DNA of 58,503 nucleotides from an uncultured Lachnospiraceae bacterium (GTDB lineage: Bacteria > Bacillota > Clostridia > Lachnospirales > Lachnospiraceae): assembly GCA_900539715.1 (NCBI GenBank), contig UQDA01000015.1:1-58503 (forward strand), written 5' to 3'. Below, piece by piece: positions 51,116-58,503 of this stretch. A model generated the notes under the pieces. The model was given only the letters and a program-made list of their open reading frames with translations. It was not told where the DNA came from and made no database searches. How positions within the stretch are numbered: the first letter of the stretch is position 1; every line of letters begins with the position of its first letter. The position numbers and the translations under genes were made by a program.

Positions 51116-52426
51116 CTACTGTTCGTTCATCCCCGCTCCTGCCTCCGCAGAAACCTCTACGGTGTGCGTCAGACGTACTTTTAACGTCACATCCTCTACC
51201 TGCTGTACTGTTCCCGGCAAAACGAATTTCACCGTAACGCCATACTCTCCGGCCGTGAAATTCCCGTCCGCATCCGCCAGCGCCGCCATATCCACATGGG
51301 GCGTTACCGATGCCGCATCCACCGCATTCAGATTTTCCTGCAATCCACGCACTACGAGCAAAAGTCTCTGCCCTTCCACAGCTTCCGCCACCCAGCCGTC
51401 CGGTACGTTCAGAAGCTGTATGTTTCCGCTGTCCATAGGTATCGTTTTTCTCCTGATAGCAGCAACCTCTGCCGTGACCTTTACCATTCCGTCAAACGAA
51501 CTCTCCGCCAGAGACACGCCCGTCGGAAGATAATCCCTGATATCCACTGTTTTGACAACAGATTCCTTTGCATCAGTCACATCCAGCTCTGTATCCGGTA
51601 TCTCTATCACTTCAATCTGTTCCAGGGCTGCCGTCCTTCCCGCTACTGTCACCGCAGCCGGATCAGAGGTCACGTTCCCCGTCAGCGCATAGCCGTCTGC
51701 CGGAGTCCCCGAGCTCGCCACTTTTACCGCGACTTTCTTTGTTTCCAATATCGGAACAGTTACCTTCACACTCTCGATACTCTTGCGTATATCAGAGCTG
51801 ACCACTTCATTGCCTTCCTCGTCCAGAAGTCTGATGGCAGCTTCTATTTCCACATTAGACGTCACATCATCCAGCGATACATCCACTACAGCCCGCTTTA
51901 CCAGGCCGACCGATGATTCCGGTCCGGTGATACTCATCGTATTCGTCTCTGTATCCACTCTTCCGGTCACATAACCCTCCGGGAGTTTTCCGGTCTTCTC
52001 CACCTCTATAGCCAGCTGACGCGTCTTTTTATTTTCCACCTGAAGCTCTACAAACTGCTTATCCGTCCGTATCCGCTCCACATCCAGATTGCTGTTTAAT
52101 GCCGCCACGATCGGCACCTGATTTTCCGGCGTGATCTGAGACATATCCGCCTTGGCAGAAACGCTCTGCCCGTCTATCTCCGACAGCACCGATTTAGGCG
52201 CTCGCACGATGACCCGCACCGTATCCGTATTGTCCAGCACCTTATACGTCTTGTCCTGCGAAACAAGGATGCCTGTATTGACAAGCTGGACCGGAACGTT
52301 ATTGATATATTTATCGCTGACCGGATCGTTGATATCCACTGCGACCATCCACAGCACAATCGAAAACAGGACGGCCATTATCTTTAAGCCGAGATTGTGC
52401 ATCAGCCTATCTTTCATTTTTTTCAT
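51116..52426 (-). CDS. cdaR: CdaR, YbbR-domain regulator of the cyclase CdaA
   Basis: 436 residues. One N-terminal membrane helix (LGLKIMAVLFSIVLWMVAV), then four YbbR repeats of beta-rich extracellular domain, recognisable by recurring ...VTVP/VTV... strands and GYALTGNVTSDPAAVTVAGR-type motifs (e.g. GYVTGRVDTETNTMSITGP). The ATG at 52426 overlaps the cdaA stop by 20 bases. Binds CdaA at the membrane in characterised Firmicutes. Confidence 0.93.
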   Translation of the reverse strand: MKKMKDRLMHNLGLKIMAVLFSIVLWMVAVDINDPVSDKYINNVPVQLVNTGILVSQDKTYKVLDNTDTVRVIVRAPKSVLSEIDGQSVSAKADMSQITPENQVPIVAALNSNLDVERIRTDKQFVELQVENKKTRQLAIEVEKTGKLPEGYVTGRVDTETNTMSITGPESSVGLVKRAVVDVSLDDVTSNVEIEAAIRLLDEEGNEVVSSDIRKSIESVKVTVPILETKKVAVKVASSGTPADGYALTGNVTSDPAAVTVAGRTAALEQIEVIEIPDTELDVTDAKESVVKTVDIRDYLPTGVSLAESSFDGMVKVTAEVAAIRRKTIPMDSGNIQLLNVPDGWVAEAVEGQRLLLVVRGLQENLNAVDAASVTPHVDMAALADADGNFTAGEYGVTVKFVLPGTVQQVEDVTLKVRLTHTVEVSAEAGAGMNEQ

Positions 52427-53282
52427 TGCGGAACCACCCCTTCCAGCGCTTATGCTCCTTTTCCTCCGCCGTCTTGTTCTGGATGGATTTCAGCTTCTCC
52501 TCCAGCTCCTGCGGACTTAATCCCCTGCTCAGGCTTCCCTTATAGGCCACGCTGATCTTGCCGTTTTCCTCTGAAACAATGACTGTCATGGAATCCGAAA
52601 CCTCCGAGATACCGACCCCGGCACGGTGCCGTGTTCCCAGATCCTTACTCAGATGCATATTATCCGACAATGGAAGATAACAGGTCGCATACGTCACCCG
52701 GTCCCCTTTTACGACGATGGCCCCATCATGAAGCGGCGTATTTTTTTCAAAAATATTTATCAAAAGCTGGCTCGTCACGATACCGTCCACTTCAATGCCC
52801 GTCCGCTCGTATTCCGAAAGCGAATCTTTCTGTCCGACCACTATCAGCGCTCCCGTTTTGACCTTTGCCATCTCCGTACAGCCCTTGACTATCTCGCGTA
52901 TCGTACGGTCCGAAAACAGCCCGTCCTCTACCGCCTTTGACGTCTCAAACGGAAGCACCGACCGCAGGATATCCTTCTGTCCCAGCTGCTCCAGCGCCTT
53001 TCTCAGCTCCGGCTGCAGCACGATTATCAGCGCGATAGCCGCAAACTGGAAGACCGTCTTGGCGATCCAAAGTATCGTATCCATTTTCAGGATCTTTGCG
53101 ATGACCAGAAAAACGAGGATAACAAACACGCCCTTTAGCAGCAGCCATGCCCTCGTATTTTTGATAAAGACCATCACATAATAGACCATCAGGGAAATAA
53201 GGATTATTTCCACGATGTCCATCGGTCTGATAAATTGTACCTGCGTCAGATATCTGTCCGCAAACTCCCTGATCTGTTCCAT
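52407..53282 (-). CDS. cdaA: diadenylate cyclase CdaA
   Basis: 291 residues. Three N-terminal membrane helices (DIVEIILISLMVYYVMVF, LLKGVFVILVFLVIAKIL, QFAAIALIIVLQPELRKAL) and the DAC domain with LHDGAIVV (DGA) and GTRHRAGVGISEVSD (RHR). Makes c-di-AMP from two ATP. Upstream of cdaR and glmM in the conserved order. A basic C-terminal tail (KEHKRWKGWFRNEKNER) extends past the domain. Confidence 0.96.
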   Translation of the reverse strand: MEQIREFADRYLTQVQFIRPMDIVEIILISLMVYYVMVFIKNTRAWLLLKGVFVILVFLVIAKILKMDTILWIAKTVFQFAAIALIIVLQPELRKALEQLGQKDILRSVLPFETSKAVEDGLFSDRTIREIVKGCTEMAKVKTGALIVVGQKDSLSEYERTGIEVDGIVTSQLLINIFEKNTPLHDGAIVVKGDRVTYATCYLPLSDNMHLSKDLGTRHRAGVGISEVSDSMTVIVSEENGKISVAYKGSLSRGLSPQELEEKLKSIQNKTAEEKEHKRWKGWFRNEKNER

Positions 53283-53306
53283 ATTTTTCCACTCCGCAGC
53301 ATAATA

Positions 53307-54287
53307 CTATTTTCTGTTCTTCCCCTTATTATGGCTGTGCCGGACGTTCTGGCTGACGCGCTGCGTCGTGATACGCTTTATCCGCTTCTCAGGCGCCGCC
53401 ACCGTCATCTTGGGGACTGCCTTCACATAATAATAATATTCGTCGTCTTCAAACTGTACCTTTTCCGTTCTCGCATAATCCAGATTAAAATGGAAAAACT
53501 GGATAACCAGCGCTATCGCCGCGCCCGCTGCGCTCCCGAATATCACTGCCGCTATCGAGAAGTTCGCGTCGTACATCAGGTCCCCTACCAACAGGATGAC
53601 GATGTCCGCCAGCGTTCCCACAAGCGCCGCCACAGCCCGCGAATAATTGATGCTCATCCGCCGTATTCCGTATACCAGAAGCGCCGTCACCGCGAACGCC
53701 ACCGCCACGATCAGCATCTCCCTGTTGCCGACCACTCCTGTCCCCACATCGCTGAAACGCTGAAGGATAGAATCGCTGCCTCCGCCGCTGCCGAACGCTA
53801 CCGCATTTCCGGAAATATAGGCCAGCACATAGTAAATGATAACGCCGCCCGCTACCGCCACAGCTGACACCGGCGTACCAAACAGCCCCGCCGCTATCGG
53901 CATCACATACGGCATCTTCCATACGAACAACAACGGCGTCAGCAGGAAAAACAGATGATTTCCCGAAGAAAAGCGAAGATACAGAGCACCCACCACCAGA
54001 AATGCCAAAAGCAGCACGACCACACATTCCACCGACAGCGCATACGTATGCATCAGCAAAAATGCCGCGCATAAAAACATCGTCATCCCCAGCGGGAGAA
54101 AGGAACAGAGCAGCGCCGCCACGAGCACGATTACCAGATTGTCGATTTTTTCCATATATCCCATCCGGCTGTTTATCGTCACAAACAGCACCGCAGCCAG
54201 AAGAAATTTCAGCACCGGCACGATGTATTCCTCATATTTTGCATAATAATTTTTTATGTATTCCCTTATCACAAGCAGTTCTGTCAT
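53307..54287 (-). CDS. multi-pass membrane protein of unknown function
   Basis: 326 residues with about eight to nine membrane helices between residues 20 and 270 (e.g. FLLAAVLFVTIN, LVIVLVAALLCSFLPLG, VVVLLLAFLVVGALYL, PVSAVAVAGGVIIYYVLAY, AVALVGTLADIVILLVGDL-like). The final 60 residues are cytoplasmic: an acidic/Tyr patch (FEDDEYYYYVKAVPK) followed by a very basic Arg/Lys end. Not recognised. It sits 24 bases before cdaA and three bases after the next gene, so a role linked to c-di-AMP or the envelope is plausible. Confidence 0.75.
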   Translation of the reverse strand: MTELLVIREYIKNYYAKYEEYIVPVLKFLLAAVLFVTINSRMGYMEKIDNLVIVLVAALLCSFLPLGMTMFLCAAFLLMHTYALSVECVVVLLLAFLVVGALYLRFSSGNHLFFLLTPLLFVWKMPYVMPIAAGLFGTPVSAVAVAGGVIIYYVLAYISGNAVAFGSGGGSDSILQRFSDVGTGVVGNREMLIVAVAFAVTALLVYGIRRMSINYSRAVAALVGTLADIVILLVGDLMYDANFSIAAVIFGSAAGAAIALVIQFFHFNLDYARTEKVQFEDDEYYYYVKAVPKMTVAAPEKRIKRITTQRVSQNVRHSHNKGKNRK

Positions 54288-54290
54288 CCC

Positions 54291-54689
54291 TTAACCCCTC
54301 TCTATAGCGTCTGTTCCCTCTTCCAGACAGTCCAGATACTCCAGATACAGATTCAGACGCTTCTTCGCCTTTGCATAGCGCACCGCATATACCGCGTAGG
54401 TCACAGCCAGATAAATACCTGCCATAACCGCATATAAAAGAATGATATGCTTTGCGGTTGCAACCATATCTATAGAATAGACATTTTCCATCACTTCTGT
54501 GAAATTGAATATCACATAAGCCCCAAGTCCCGCCAGAAAAACAACCGTGACAATTACAAGGGAGAGTATCATCTGCATCCCGATATAATCGCCCCTGAAA
54601 TATGACGCTGCTGCCTTATCCTTTTTGCCTGTCTTTGCTTCATAGGATGCCATCTTCGTCATCCTGAGGACCTTTTCCTGATTTATCAT
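54291..54689 (-). CDS. two-helix membrane protein of unknown function
   Basis: 132 residues from ATG 54689 after AGGAGG; it overlaps the comF stop by four bases. Two membrane helices (MILSLVIVTVVFLAGLGAYVIFNF and IILLYAVMAGIYLAVTYAVYAV) between a Lys-rich N-terminus and a coiled-coil-like acidic end (KRLNLYLEYLDCLEEGTDAIERG). Not recognised; cotranscribed with the larger membrane protein and probably its partner. Confidence 0.75.
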   Translation of the reverse strand: MINQEKVLRMTKMASYEAKTGKKDKAAASYFRGDYIGMQMILSLVIVTVVFLAGLGAYVIFNFTEVMENVYSIDMVATAKHIILLYAVMAGIYLAVTYAVYAVRYAKAKKRLNLYLEYLDCLEEGTDAIERG

Positions 54690-55396
54690 CTGACCTCCTG
54701 TCCGTCGCCGATAGACAGCGCCGCAAAATAGACCCGCTCTGTCCCGTGGCTCCTGCACTCCCGCGCCATCTCATCAATCGTACTCCCGGTCGTGTATATA
54801 TCGTCTATAATTACAATCGTCTTTAATTTTACATCATCCTGCACTATTTTAAAAGCTTTTTTCAAATTATTTTGGCGCTGACGCCCATCCAGAAGCTTCA
54901 ATGGAGCGGTATTTTTCTCCCTGACTATCCATTCGTCCAACACAGGGATATGCAGCAGCTCCCCCATCCGCTCCGCTAAAAGCTGCGCCTGATTGTAGCC
55001 TCTTTTATAAAGGCGTTTTTTGTGCAGGGGCACCGGTATCAGCGCGTCCGGTCTCCATGAAAGTATCTGCCTCCCCAGCCGCAGCGCCATATCGCGCCCA
55101 AGAAAATCCCCGTATTCCTGTCTGCCCGCGTATTTAAAACGATACACACTGCTCCTGATACTATGATAATGATACAGGCTGATGCCTTTATCATACTCAT
55201 GCTTTTTATGCGCGCAGTCAAAGCAATATTCCTGCGTCGTATCCTTAAGCTGCTTTCCGCACTTTAAGCAGACAGGCTGCGATACATACGAAAGCCTGCC
55301 TCTGCATTCCGTACATATCAATCCCCCCGCTGGCTTTACCGGTCTGTCGCAGACCGGACATCTCCTCGGAAATATCAAATCTTTTAAACTGAGCAC
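54686..55396 (-). CDS. comF: ComF-family phosphoribosyltransferase-like protein
   Basis: 236 residues. N-terminal zinc finger pairs (CPVCDRP, CTEC, CLKCGKQ, CFDC), then a PRTase-like domain with PVPLHKKRLYKRGYNQAQLLAE and the PRPP loop VIIDDIYTTGST. Related to competence protein ComFC, needed for DNA uptake. The GTG start at 55396 follows AAAGGAG and lies 13 bases inside recD2, so the two are coupled. Confidence 0.92.
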   Translation of the reverse strand: MLSLKDLIFPRRCPVCDRPVKPAGGLICTECRGRLSYVSQPVCLKCGKQLKDTTQEYCFDCAHKKHEYDKGISLYHYHSIRSSVYRFKYAGRQEYGDFLGRDMALRLGRQILSWRPDALIPVPLHKKRLYKRGYNQAQLLAERMGELLHIPVLDEWIVREKNTAPLKLLDGRQRQNNLKKAFKIVQDDVKLKTIVIIDDIYTTGSTIDEMARECRSHGTERVYFAALSIGDGQEVR

Positions 55397-57684
55397 CCTT
55401 CTCCTTTCAGCTCCCTTATCCGGGTATCAAGGCTCGTAAAGCGCTTCGATTCGCTTTCGTTTGCAATCATCTCCTCAACTATCCTGCTGCTCCCCAAAAT
55501 TGTAACGCAGTCTTTTGCCCGCGTCACTCCCGTATAAAACAGGTTTCTGTTAAACAGCATCCTGGGACCGCCAAGAAGCGGCATGACAACCGCCGGATAT
55601 TCGCTCCCTTGAGATTTATGGATGGTGATGGCATACGCCAGCTCTACCTCCTCCATCTGGGAAAAGCTATAGGTCACACGGCGCTGTTCCTCAAACTCCA
55701 CAAGCACCGTCTGAACGGCATCATTGATTTCCCGTATGACACCCATATCTCCGTTAAAAATACCGACTCCCTTATCTATCGGAATCCCATACCGGCTCAC
55801 TATCTCCCATTCCAGCTGATAATTATTTTTTGTCTGCATGACCTTGTCCCCTTCTCGAAACAGGGTATTCCCGAGATGAGCTTCCTTTTTGGAAGCATCC
55901 GGTGCATTCAGGCAGCTCTGTAAAATACCGTTCAGCGTCTCCGCGCCAAGACTTCCTTTCCGCATCGGGGTCAATACCTGGATATCATAAGGTCTCGCCT
56001 TTACATAGGGCGGCAGCATCTGCGATATCAGCTGCACCATATGCTTATACATTACCGGAACGCTGCTCCTTTCCAAGAAAAAGAAATCCCTGCTTTTGCC
56101 GCCCAGCTCTATCTGCTCGCCGCGGTTTATCTTATGAGCGTTTACCACGATATCGCTTTCCTGTGCCTGCCGGAATATCTTCTGAAGCCGCACTACCGGA
56201 AAGGCTTCGCTTTTGATAAGGTCAGACAGGACCTGTCCCGGTCCGACGCTCGGAAGCTGATTTACATCCCCTACAAATATCAGACGCGTCCCGGGGCTTA
56301 CCGCTTTCAGAAGGGAATTAAACAGATGAATATCTACCATAGACATCTCATCCACGATTATCACATCCGCTTCCAACGGGTTTTCTTCGTTGCGCTCAAA
56401 GCTCGCACGCCTGCCTTCCTCCGGCATCGCCCCTGAAAGCTCCAGCATCCGGTGTATCGTCCTCGCCTCATACCCGGTCGCCTCTGTCATCCGTTTTGCC
56501 GCGCGCCCTGTCGGTGCCGCCAGAAACAGGTCCAGTCCTTCCGCTTCAAAATACCGGATGATAGTATTGATCGTTGTCGTTTTACCCGTTCCCGGTCCTC
56601 CTGTCAAAATGAGGATGCTGTTTTTAACGCTCTCCAATACTGCCTGCTTCTGCAGACCGTCCAGCATCAGCCCTTCCTTCTCCTGTATCTTTTCTATCCT
56701 CCGATAGATACGATCTTCCTCTCCCGGCAGAAGTTCCCCGTCCGGCAGCATGCTCTGATTCAGTTCCATGAGCATCCGAGCACAGGAAAGCTCTGCATAA
56801 TAATAGGATGAAGCATAACATATCGTGTCGTCACCAGCTTTTTTGATGACCAGTTTTTTATCCATCGAAAGATTGGGCAGCTGATCGCTGACCGCATCCT
56901 CAGGCAATCCCAAAAGTGCCGACGCACGCCGTACCAGAAGGCTTCCGGGGAGATATACATGTCCCTCTCCCGACGCCTGAAGCAGTGTGTAGAGAATACC
57001 GCTGCGGATTCGGAAATCCGAATCCGTATGAATACCGATTCGTGCCGCAAGCTCGTCTGCCTTGCGAAATCCTATGCCGTCGATATCATCTGCCAGCTGG
57101 TACGGATTTTCTTCCAGAACGCTGTAAAGCCTGCTGCCGTAAGTCTCGTATATCTTCACCGCAAGCGTATTAGAAATGCCATATTTCTGCAGATAGACCA
57201 TCGCTTCCCGCATATCGCGCTTCTGTTCCATCTGCGCCGCGATATCCATTGCCTTTCTTTCGCTGATCCCCTTTATCTCTGCCAGCCGCTCCGGCTCTTC
57301 CTCGATGATACGGAATGTGTCCGCTCCAAAACGCTTTACGATGCGTGCAGCCAGAGATGCCCCGACTCCTTTGACCGCGCCCGACCCGAGATATCGTTCC
57401 ATTCCCGCCGCATCCTCCGGCGACGCGACCCGAAATCCCGACACCTTAAACTGGCTTCCGTAGACCGCATGCTCTATATACTCTCCGTCCAGCTCCAGAA
57501 GCTCCCCTTCATCCAGCGCCTGAAACGTCCCGACGCATGTTACTTCCTCTCCGGCGTTTAATACAAATACCGTATATCCGTTTCCCGTATTCCGGTAAAT
57601 GATATGGGAAACAAATCCTTTTACCTGCTCCAAAATATCCCTCGCATTCTTACTTTCCTCAAACAGTATCCGGGAAAATATCAT
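55384..57684 (-). CDS. recD2: ATP-dependent RecD2-type DNA helicase
   Basis: 766 residues as drawn. N-terminal OB-like and helix-hairpin-helix region (KGVGASLAARIVKRFG, LAEIKGISERKA, DDIDGIGFRKADELA), Walker A LTGGPGTGKTTTIN near residue 350, VDEMSMVD, GDVNQLPSVGPG, and the final YAITIHKSQGSEYPAVVMPL and LFYTGVTRAKD. 5'-3' helicase of DNA repair, working without RecBC. The ATG at 57684 has a poor site; a TTG at 57633 behind GAGGG would give a start (EQVKGFVSHIIYRN) closer to relatives. Confidence 0.93.
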   Translation of the reverse strand: MIFSRILFEESKNARDILEQVKGFVSHIIYRNTGNGYTVFVLNAGEEVTCVGTFQALDEGELLELDGEYIEHAVYGSQFKVSGFRVASPEDAAGMERYLGSGAVKGVGASLAARIVKRFGADTFRIIEEEPERLAEIKGISERKAMDIAAQMEQKRDMREAMVYLQKYGISNTLAVKIYETYGSRLYSVLEENPYQLADDIDGIGFRKADELAARIGIHTDSDFRIRSGILYTLLQASGEGHVYLPGSLLVRRASALLGLPEDAVSDQLPNLSMDKKLVIKKAGDDTICYASSYYYAELSCARMLMELNQSMLPDGELLPGEEDRIYRRIEKIQEKEGLMLDGLQKQAVLESVKNSILILTGGPGTGKTTTINTIIRYFEAEGLDLFLAAPTGRAAKRMTEATGYEARTIHRMLELSGAMPEEGRRASFERNEENPLEADVIIVDEMSMVDIHLFNSLLKAVSPGTRLIFVGDVNQLPSVGPGQVLSDLIKSEAFPVVRLQKIFRQAQESDIVVNAHKINRGEQIELGGKSRDFFFLERSSVPVMYKHMVQLISQMLPPYVKARPYDIQVLTPMRKGSLGAETLNGILQSCLNAPDASKKEAHLGNTLFREGDKVMQTKNNYQLEWEIVSRYGIPIDKGVGIFNGDMGVIREINDAVQTVLVEFEEQRRVTYSFSQMEEVELAYAITIHKSQGSEYPAVVMPLLGGPRMLFNRNLFYTGVTRAKDCVTILGSSRIVEEMIANESESKRFTSLDTRIRELKGEGCSV

Positions 57685-57968
57685 CCGCTTTTGTCGTTAT
57701 ACATAAAAAAACAGGAGTCCTGACGCACATCCGCACCGAGCGCACATTCGCGTGTGACGCGAACGCTGCAGTCAGGCGATGTCTTCCTTTCGCGCGAATG
57801 CGTATAAAAAAAAGAAGGCACATCCGGCCGGAACAGCCCCGCACAACCCTACATTCTGCCGACAGCCTGAACTGTCCACAAAATATCGCAGGCGCGCGCT
57901 GGCTCTCCGGCCTGTGCAGCCTTCCGCATCCAATCGCTTTTTATAAAATCCGGCTCGTCCCGAAATCC
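57685..57968. other. structured spacer downstream of mreB
   Basis: No gene. On the minus strand, after the mreB stop, GAAGGCTGCACAGGCCGGAG (around 57934-57915) can pair with a segment at 57842-57818 (GGCTGTTCCGGCCGG...), ending in CTTCTTTTTTTTT, a large terminator of mreB. Nearer recD2 a second structure (CCTGAC/GTCAGG at 57733-57778, CGCATTCGCG/CGCGAATGTGCG) follows. The recD2 promoter must lie here but I cannot place it with confidence. Confidence 0.5.
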
Positions 57969-58503
57969 TTAATCCCGGTAACCGCCCAAAAATTCCACAT
58001 ATTTTCCGGTCCCGACTGCAACTGCCGTCATCGGGTCCTCCGCCGTCATCGTATTGATTCCGGTGTGTTCCACGATAAGCTCTTCAAGGCCGCGCAGCAG
58101 GCTTCCGCCGCCGGTCAGCACGATGCCTCTGTCCGCAATATCCGCAGCCAGCTCCGGCGGAGTCTTCTCCAGAACGCCGTGGATAGCTTCCACTATCTGC
58201 ATCGTGGATTCCTTGAGCGCCTCCTCCGTCTCTTCGGAAGAAACTGTTATCGTCTTGGGCAGGCCCGTCACAAGGTTCCGTCCGCGTACATCCATGTAAT
58301 CCGGTTCAGACCGCTTGTAAGCCGAACCTATCTTTATCTTGATATCCTCTGCAGTACGCTCACCGATGAGAAGATTGTGCTTCTTTCTCATATAACGTAC
58401 TATCGCTTCGTCAAAATCATCTCCCGCAATCTTAATGGAAGCGCTCACAACTGTGCCTCCCAGAGAAATGACTGCAATATCCGAGGTACCGCCGCCAATA
58501 TCC
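57969..58503 (-). CDS. mreB: rod-shape protein MreB/Mbl, 3' part
   Basis: The frame is open from the right edge of the window (first full codon at 58502-58500) to the stop at 57969: 177 residues plus stop of the C-terminal half. DIGGGTSDIAVISLGG (phosphate 2 loop), KIAGDDFDEAIVRYMRKKHNLLIGERTAEDIKIKIGSA, and ADIADRGIVLTGGGSLLRGLEELI are diagnostic of MreB. The actin-like filament guides cell-wall elongation. A GTG at 58448 is internal, not the start. Confidence 0.95.
   Translation of the reverse strand, partial: DIGGGTSDIAVISLGGTVVSASIKIAGDDFDEAIVRYMRKKHNLLIGERTAEDIKIKIGSAYKRSEPDYMDVRGRNLVTGLPKTITVSSEETEEALKESTMQIVEAIHGVLEKTPPELAADIADRGIVLTGGGSLLRGLEELIVEHTGINTMTAEDPMTAVAVGTGKYVEFLGGYRD

Overview
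The window looks like a chromosomal segment of an anaerobic, spore-forming Clostridia bacterium, most likely Lachnospiraceae. The grounds are paired glgC/glgD, spoVG, spoVT, a MecA adaptor, radical pyruvate formate-lyase chemistry, an Fe-S serine dehydratase, and the gene order of the rpsF-ssb-rpsR, gdpP-rplI-dnaB and cdaA-cdaR-glmM blocks. No rRNA, tRNA, CRISPR array, insertion sequence or prophage was recognised. Most genes are on the minus strand.

Layout. 1-5.0 kb: an AT-rich minus-strand block with a PLD/DEAH/DUF3427 helicase, a Nudix hydrolase, a hexapeptide acetyltransferase and a small membrane protein whose reading frame is cut by one in-frame TGA. 5.0-11.6 kb: glycogen metabolism (glgX, glgC-glgD), an iron alcohol dehydrogenase and spoVG. 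12.0-18.3 kb, plus strand: murC, a dense DnaA-box cluster, dnaD-like and dnaI-like replication genes, an unusual PRPP synthetase, a DUF3842 gene and a uridine-kinase-like gene. 18.3-25.2 kb: mecA, then a pyruvate formate-lyase locus in which the enzyme is naturally split (core, 66-residue Cys-containing protein, separate glycyl-radical domain), a DUF1858 redox protein, pflA, an 8Fe ferredoxin and a MerR regulator. 25.2-31.7 kb: gdpP-rplI-dnaB, rpsF-ssb-rpsR, DUF951 and a sirtuin. 31.6-38.2 kb: bacteriohemerythrin, sdaAB-sdaAA, a class I amidotransferase-type hydrolase, a HelD-like helicase fused to what looks like a GH31 N-terminal domain, and a DUF1934 gene. 38.2-45.6 kb: murI, ispE-gntR, a 280-bp imperfect inverted repeat, an XRE membrane regulator, a GNAT acetyltransferase, a SulP transporter and spoVT. 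45.6-49.2 kb: a three-gene cassette (PseC-like aminotransferase, type III PLP decarboxylase, ATP-grasp ligase) with a strongly folded intercistronic RNA. 49.2-58.5 kb: HPr, glmM-cdaR-cdaA, two membrane proteins, comF, recD2 and the 3' part of mreB.

The genes couple central processes: cell-wall precursor synthesis (murC, murI, glmM, mreB), c-di-AMP synthesis and breakdown (cdaA, gdpP), replication (dnaB, dnaD/dnaI-like, ssb), carbon storage and mixed-acid fermentation. The most notable items are the helicase-GH31N fusion, the three-piece PFL, the DnaA-box cluster, the aminotransferase/decarboxylase/ligase cassette and several structured repeats. Starts were moved inward from the longest open frame wherever a clear ribosome binding site or family length supported it.
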